The position numbers and the translations under genes are program-made. Shown here one piece after another: positions 60,107-64,000 of a DNA stretch of 64,000 nt. The stretch comes from Chitinophagales bacterium (GTDB lineage: Bacteria; Bacteroidota; Bacteroidia; Chitinophagales; Chitinophagaceae): NCBI GenBank assembly GCA_020636495.1, contig JACJXQ010000008.1, positions 496,001-560,000 of the forward strand. The letters are read 5' to 3'. Within the stretch, counting starts at the first letter, position 1, and every line of letters starts with the position of its first letter. The notes below the pieces were generated by a model. It did no database searches and was not told the DNA's origin. It saw only the letters and a list, made by a program, of their open reading frames with translations.

Positions 60107-60541
60107 ATGTTTGTTAAGAAACGCGAAGAAAAGACAAATACTCCCAAACAGGTACGCCAGGCCGGTGCGGTAAGCACAATTGCTTCAGGTACAACGGTTA
60201 ATGGCGATATGGAGTCTGATTCCGACATGAGAATTGATGGTAATATTATTGGCAATGTATACTGTAAAGCCAAGATCGTACTTGGAGAATCCGGTATTAT
60301 ACAAGGCGACCTGCATGCTACAAATGCCGACGTTTTCGGTACCGTAAATGGTAACGTAATAGCCAAAGACCTGCTGTGTCTCAAGGCAAAATCTACTGTA
60401 AATGGTAATGTAAATACCAAGCGCCTGCAGATAGAACCCAACGCTACCTTTAACGGACAGTGCAAAATGACCTCAGACCAGGTGTCAGGTGGTAAGTCAA
60501 TGTCAGACAAAAAAGTAGAACTGGAAGTTCACAACAGCTAA
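60107..60541 (+). CDS. Bactofilin family cytoskeletal protein
   Basis: A 144-residue bactofilin. The central beta-helix core (about residues 25-125) is built of short repeats with the phrases TTVNGDMESDSDMRIDGNIIG, ESGIIQGDLHATNADVFG and VNGNVIAKDLLCLKAK. Short polar ends flank it, as in the family. Bactofilins polymerise without nucleotide and organise envelope structures. It is convergent with the GSCFA gene, with no base between the stops. Cell-shape or polar roles are possible but not readable. Confidence 0.92.
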   Translation: MFVKKREEKTNTPKQVRQAGAVSTIASGTTVNGDMESDSDMRIDGNIIGNVYCKAKIVLGESGIIQGDLHATNADVFGTVNGNVIAKDLLCLKAKSTVNGNVNTKRLQIEPNATFNGQCKMTSDQVSGGKSMSDKKVELEVHNS

Positions 60542-61513
60542 TTATTCACTGAAATATGCCAACTCTTCATTGAGTTGTAGGTAAGGGTATTGAGCCATCA
60601 ATGCCCTTATTTTTTGTACATAACTTTCCCTGAATTTTTTGTGTGCTTCTGTTTGCGGGAAACGTGTCCTGTGTTTGCGGGCCAAGGCTACTTCGTGTAC
60701 CTGTTTCATCAGGTCGAGCGTAAATGTATCCATACAAGCCTCAGTCAGTCTGCCCCATACATAATCGGTTGCCAGATAGTTGGGGTGTACAAAATCAATA
60801 TCATAGTATCTATGGTCGCGCAGCACATCCATAACCAGCTCGTAGGCAGGGAAGTAATATGCCTGTTCAAACTTATCGCAAAGCAGGTGCACACTCTCTA
60901 TGATGCGTGCTTTACTGCGGTTATTTTCCACCAGCCCGTCGCGGTAGTGCCTTACAGGGCTCACGGTAAATATCAGCTGGACATCAGGGTTGACTTTCAA
61001 CAGGCTTTCAATAGTATTGGTGAATTTTGACGTTATTTCTTCGATAGTAAGCAAACGTTTTTCAAACCATTGCGATGGTGCCCGATGGTTATTACTTACT
61101 GCTTGTCCTGTTTCTTTCAACACATAATAATAGGCACTGCCGAGTGTTATGAGTACATGGGTAGCCGTACGAATAAATTCAGTTGCTGCCTTTTGCGATG
61201 TATTAATGCTGCACAATGCTTCTTCTTTATTGATGTGTGAGAAGCTGGTATGGTGATCCCAACTGTTCCAGAGCTCGTTCAGGTAAAAAAGTGCATCTTC
61301 ACTATATAACTTGCCTTGTATATAGCCATCTATGCTATTAGCTACGCTCAGGGGATTGAATATGATGCCATGCGGATTGTCCAGCACGTTGAGCCGATGC
61401 TGTTTCAGCCGGATAGCCATATTCTCAGCAAAGCAAGAGCCTGAGAGGAATAGTTTACTCTCGTAGCTGATGGGCCGTGGCAGTGGTTGAATATTGAGTT
61501 GTAACGTGTGCAT
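60542..61513 (-). CDS. GSCFA domain protein
   Basis: A 323-residue protein with the namesake GSCFAEN motif near residue 24. Other conserved features are FNPLSVANSI, WNSWDHHTSFSH near 86, LITLGSAYYYVL near 120, and FTVSPVRHYRDG with FVHPNYLATDYVW later. The family resembles SGNH/GDSL-type esterases (Ser in the GSCF motif, His in HPN), and its substrate is unknown. It is largely confined to Bacteroidota and a few others. ATG at 61513 gives the family start. Confidence 0.9.
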   Translation of the reverse strand: MHTLQLNIQPLPRPISYESKLFLSGSCFAENMAIRLKQHRLNVLDNPHGIIFNPLSVANSIDGYIQGKLYSEDALFYLNELWNSWDHHTSFSHINKEEALCSINTSQKAATEFIRTATHVLITLGSAYYYVLKETGQAVSNNHRAPSQWFEKRLLTIEEITSKFTNTIESLLKVNPDVQLIFTVSPVRHYRDGLVENNRSKARIIESVHLLCDKFEQAYYFPAYELVMDVLRDHRYYDIDFVHPNYLATDYVWGRLTEACMDTFTLDLMKQVHEVALARKHRTRFPQTEAHKKFRESYVQKIRALMAQYPYLQLNEELAYFSE

Positions 61514-61601
61514 CGGCGTAAAAATACGCAAATGGCAGACAGGTTGTGATAATATTGAAATCACAGGCAAGCATTATGGCCTGCCTGTGAGTAAAGTGAT
61601 C

Positions 61602-62120
61602 TTATGCTGGATGGTTTTGTAGGAAGGTGATGTTGTCCCTTTCCTGTGCTGTAAGCATAGAGGTTACATCGTCGTGGGTTGGTTTGTACCACTCTTGTCT
61701 TCCGAAATGATCTTTCAGGTCCTCATCGGTAAAACGCATACCATGACGGGCATATATTTCATTCAGCATTACTGTATGTCCCCATTCAGTCAGGAATTTG
61801 GTGTCGTTCGTGGTCAACTGCCTGGTAGAAGCTTCAGGATAAAAGCCCGGAACATTACCCCAGTCCATTTCATCGTGCATTTTACGATAGTCTTCTATTT
61901 GTTGACGGGTGTAGTTATTCTCGTCAAACATATTACGTATCTTTTGCCATTCTGCATCATTAGTTTCAGCAGAGGTAGTAGCATTATTAATAGTACCGTT
62001 CATACCTTCGGTGTTCATCATTGTGTCCTCGTTGGTCACCACCGGCTCATTTTCATTATTGCAGGTACAAGATGAAATAAGCAGTAAGCCAAAGAAGGCC
62101 GTTAATATCATCTGTTTCAT
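61602..62120 (-). CDS. YARHG domain lipoprotein
   Basis: A 172-residue lipoprotein (LLISSC, Cys18) with an acidic, Asn/Thr-rich linker and a C-terminal YARHG domain: NEIYARHGMRFTDEDLKDHF then GRQEWYKPTHDDV. YARHG domains are extracellular and of unknown function, often seen next to peptidase or peptidoglycan-binding proteins. It lies downstream of the M28 peptidase gene on the same strand with a 105-base gap. Confidence 0.88.
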   Translation of the reverse strand: MKQMILTAFFGLLLISSCTCNNENEPVVTNEDTMMNTEGMNGTINNATTSAETNDAEWQKIRNMFDENNYTRQQIEDYRKMHDEMDWGNVPGFYPEASTRQLTTNDTKFLTEWGHTVMLNEIYARHGMRFTDEDLKDHFGRQEWYKPTHDDVTSMLTAQERDNITFLQNHPA

Positions 62121-62225
62121 AATTAATGTTTTTGGTTAATACTTATGAAACAGGATATATGTCTGAGAGTTCATATTACTCCCGTTTTTTATAAATGTTT
62201 TAACGTAGTAATAGCTCAGTCAAGC

Positions 62226-63518
62226 TTATTCTCCGGTTAGCCTGCCTGTGAATTTGATAAGCAGATGGGCCAGGTCGTCCACCCTTTCCAGGCTGATGTC
62301 TTTGGCTACATCAAACACATCATGGTAATGGCCATTGGTACCCATGCTGTATATAAATACTGCGGGTACGCCATTTTTGCTGAAATGATAATGGTCGCTG
62401 TTGGAGGTGCGTTCTCTTTTGTTGATCTTAGTAGCATACAAACTATCCACATTCAGCTCTTGCAGCAGGGCAAATTCGGGCTCGTGGGCTACGCCATTGA
62501 CAACTGTAATGCCATTGGTAGCATCGCCGGTCATGTCCAGGTTCACCAGGAATCGAATTTGTTCTAAAGGGAAAGCCGGATCAGACACATAGTATTCAGA
62601 CCCAAGTAGTCCTGCTTCCTCTCCACTGAACAGAACGAAAGCTATAGAATAACGTTGCGGATGTTTGGCAAAATAGCTGGCCAGGTACAGAACCATAGAA
62701 GTACCACTTGCATTATCGCTGGCACCCGGAAAAAGTGCTGTCTTGCCCATGCGGCCAAGGTGGTCAAAGTGGGCAGTAAAGACAATGAAGCTATCTGCAA
62801 CCTCGGTACCTTTTACATAGCCCATCACATTTTTGGCATTAAACTCTTTTATATACTTTGCGTCTACATCTACCAATACCTTCTTGGGTTTTGCAGGCAG
62901 CACTGTATCTTCTATATATATTATTGTACCGGGTACCTGGTTGGTATTGGCTGTCCAGGTAAGTTTTCCATGTTTGGGGACGATAAACAACCCTTCCGGT
63001 AGTTCTGTGGCAAATTTCCTGATGCCCAGCTTCAGGTGGTTGGCAGGAGTGTCGGCATTCTGTAAATAATATACACTACCGGGCTTTATCTCTTTTTTGA
63101 CATTGTCCCAACTAATTGAATCACGTATTTCAGCCAGGTTTAAATACTTCATCTTCTTCGGCTTTTTAGAGTGCCAGGCATTGCTTGCTCCATTAAGTAT
63201 GTAGTCAGGACCCGGGCGTAATTTTTTCCCGTTCACCTCTACCAGTACCTTGCCGGGGAAGGTGTTTACTGAGAAAGTGTAGTCCTGGAGATATGAGCCA
63301 TTTTGTCGGATGGGTTGTACTCCATAACTCTTCAATTCTTTGGCAATATAGTCTGCTGCAATGGCATTACCATTCATCACATAACCCCTGCCATGAAAGC
63401 CCGGGCTTGCCAACGCATCTATTCTTTTTTTGATAAATGATTTTTCCTCTTGTGCTTTGCAAACGGGAAGAGTAAACGTATATATAAATAATATTATAAC
63501 AATTTTAGGTAAATTCAT
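62226..63518 (-). CDS. M28 family exported zinc aminopeptidase-like protein
   Basis: A 430-residue exported protein with a signal peptide (cleavage near CKAQ, residue 22). The M28 zinc-peptidase domain is in the second half: first zinc His in FTAHFDHLG, bridging Asp in GASDNASGTS, catalytic and zinc Glu pair in FSGEEAGLLGSEYY, Asp in NLDMTGD and the last His in SNSDHYHFSKNGVPAVF. The N-terminal half resembles a protease-associated-type region. ATG at 63518 follows a TTG alternative three codons upstream. It is expected to act in the periplasm or outside. Confidence 0.92.
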   Translation of the reverse strand: MNLPKIVIILFIYTFTLPVCKAQEEKSFIKKRIDALASPGFHGRGYVMNGNAIAADYIAKELKSYGVQPIRQNGSYLQDYTFSVNTFPGKVLVEVNGKKLRPGPDYILNGASNAWHSKKPKKMKYLNLAEIRDSISWDNVKKEIKPGSVYYLQNADTPANHLKLGIRKFATELPEGLFIVPKHGKLTWTANTNQVPGTIIYIEDTVLPAKPKKVLVDVDAKYIKEFNAKNVMGYVKGTEVADSFIVFTAHFDHLGRMGKTALFPGASDNASGTSMVLYLASYFAKHPQRYSIAFVLFSGEEAGLLGSEYYVSDPAFPLEQIRFLVNLDMTGDATNGITVVNGVAHEPEFALLQELNVDSLYATKINKRERTSNSDHYHFSKNGVPAVFIYSMGTNGHYHDVFDVAKDISLERVDDLAHLLIKFTGRLTGE

Positions 63519-63696
63519 ATAACACAAATAATAATTTTGAATGGAATCTTTCCACCATGTAAAAAACTACTACAAGATAGGTAATCAAATGGTTAAATAA
63601 TACAATCTGAGCATTATTATATAATAATCAAACACCTATTTTAAAATAATATCATGGATATTCTTCAATTTGTCAGTAAGATAATTTATTATTGTT

Positions 63697-63740
63697 ATGT
63701 GAACGTATACGAAACGTGAACACATATATAAAACGTGAAC
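63697..63740. repeat. Three GTGAAC direct repeats at a start codon
   Basis: GTGAAC occurs at 63699-63704, 63716-63721 and 63735-63740, the last two inside ACGTGAAC. Spacing is 17 and 19 bases. The third copy includes the GTG start of the partial gene. Such spacing, near two helical turns, could be an operator. Confidence 0.5.
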
Positions 63741-64000
63741 GAAGAAAAGCTGAAGATCATATATGTTGCGCTGGATAGCCTGGATTCTAACCCATTATTC
63801 AAAGGAATGTGGAAATATGTAGTGCATACCGGAGAACGCATAGAGATAAGTTTGTATATAAGGGACATGACCCTGAAATACGTAGTTGAGACCAGGGCCG
63901 AGCTGCGTGAGCAACAGTTGCCCAAACTGCTCTCTGTCACGGGTATTAAGGAGACCATCATTATTGCGGGTAAAATATCTGCAACAGCTAAGGAGCAGCT
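63735..64000 (+). CDS. Possible AbiEi-like antitoxin or regulator (5' part only)
   Basis: Only 88 residues are visible before the window end. The start is GTG (63735); a TAA stop two codons upstream closes the frame. The sequence (ALDSLDSNPLFKGMWKYVV, then VETRAELREQQLPKLL) resembles, by weak recollection, the N-terminus of AbiEi-type antitoxins of Bacteroidota abortive-infection or toxin-antitoxin systems. The direct repeats over its start would suit self-regulation. The evidence is thin and a different family is possible. Confidence 0.4.
   Translation, partial: MNEEKLKIIYVALDSLDSNPLFKGMWKYVVHTGERIEISLYIRDMTLKYVVETRAELREQQLPKLLSVTGIKETIIIAGKISATAKEQ

Noticed and set aside
1..64000. CRISPR array or rRNA operon
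   Set aside because: No regularly spaced repeats of 25-40 bases with unique spacers and no rRNA-like sequence were seen.

Overview
The window is a chromosomal segment of a Bacteroidota bacterium, most likely of the Chitinophagales type. The main signs are repeated promoter elements of the Bacteroidota form TAnnTTTG, often with TTG 19 to 20 bases upstream; near absence of Shine-Dalgarno sequences before host genes; many lipoproteins; and families common in this phylum (BatA-type von Willebrand protein, GSCFA, YARHG, bactofilin, bacterial GGGP synthase, PRiA4-ORF3-like). No rRNA or CRISPR array was seen. One tRNA, tRNA-Leu(UAG), is present.

Layout. 1-5.8 kb: 5' part of a BatA-like gene, a YccF membrane protein, a cytochrome-like lipoprotein, a multi-PAS sensor ending in a receiver domain, a GNAT enzyme and a small secreted protein. 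6-13.8 kb: dxs, a CPBP protease, cdsA, psd, a small Cys/Lys-repeat protein, a gamma-carbonic-anhydrase-like hexapeptide protein, the rpmH-rnpA-yidD cluster, a GGGP synthase homologue and mscL. 14-20.5 kb: a four-gene efflux operon (TetR, TolC-like, lipoprotein adaptor, RND pump). 20.6-23.3 kb: selD-mnmH for selenouridine in tRNA, then a lipoprotein.

23.4-33.8 kb is the most striking region: five consecutive membrane class III adenylate cyclases on the minus strand. Four have N-terminal TPR-type sensors and one has a jelly-roll plus multi-pass sensor. A short relic of a sixth cyclase lies at the upstream edge. It borders an accessory segment (about 33.84-37.4 kb) with an orphan phage terminase small subunit and a 2.5-kb IS1595/ISXO2-like element. 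That element has 24-bp perfect inverted repeats and carries a KilA-N domain passenger gene and a small coiled-coil gene.

37.5-64 kb is mostly housekeeping: gcvP, an OmpR-type regulator, tRNA-Leu, trigger factor, an arylsulfotransferase-like protein, miaA, rpmI-rplT, a YiiX-like lipoprotein, ispE, a LolD/MacB-type ATPase, a cobalamin adenosyltransferase, an MtfA-like peptidase, an ArsR regulator, tsaB/ridA, gyrB, yidC, bactofilin, GSCFA, YARHG and M28 peptidase genes. The start of a possible AbiEi-like protein is cut by the window end.

Isoprenoid-linked functions recur (dxs, ispE, GGGP synthase, miaA), as do phospholipid functions (cdsA, psd) and membrane biogenesis functions (yidD, yidC). 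Several convergent gene pairs share perfect bidirectional terminators, and some have almost no intergenic space. All functional calls are from sequence reading only; no database search was run.
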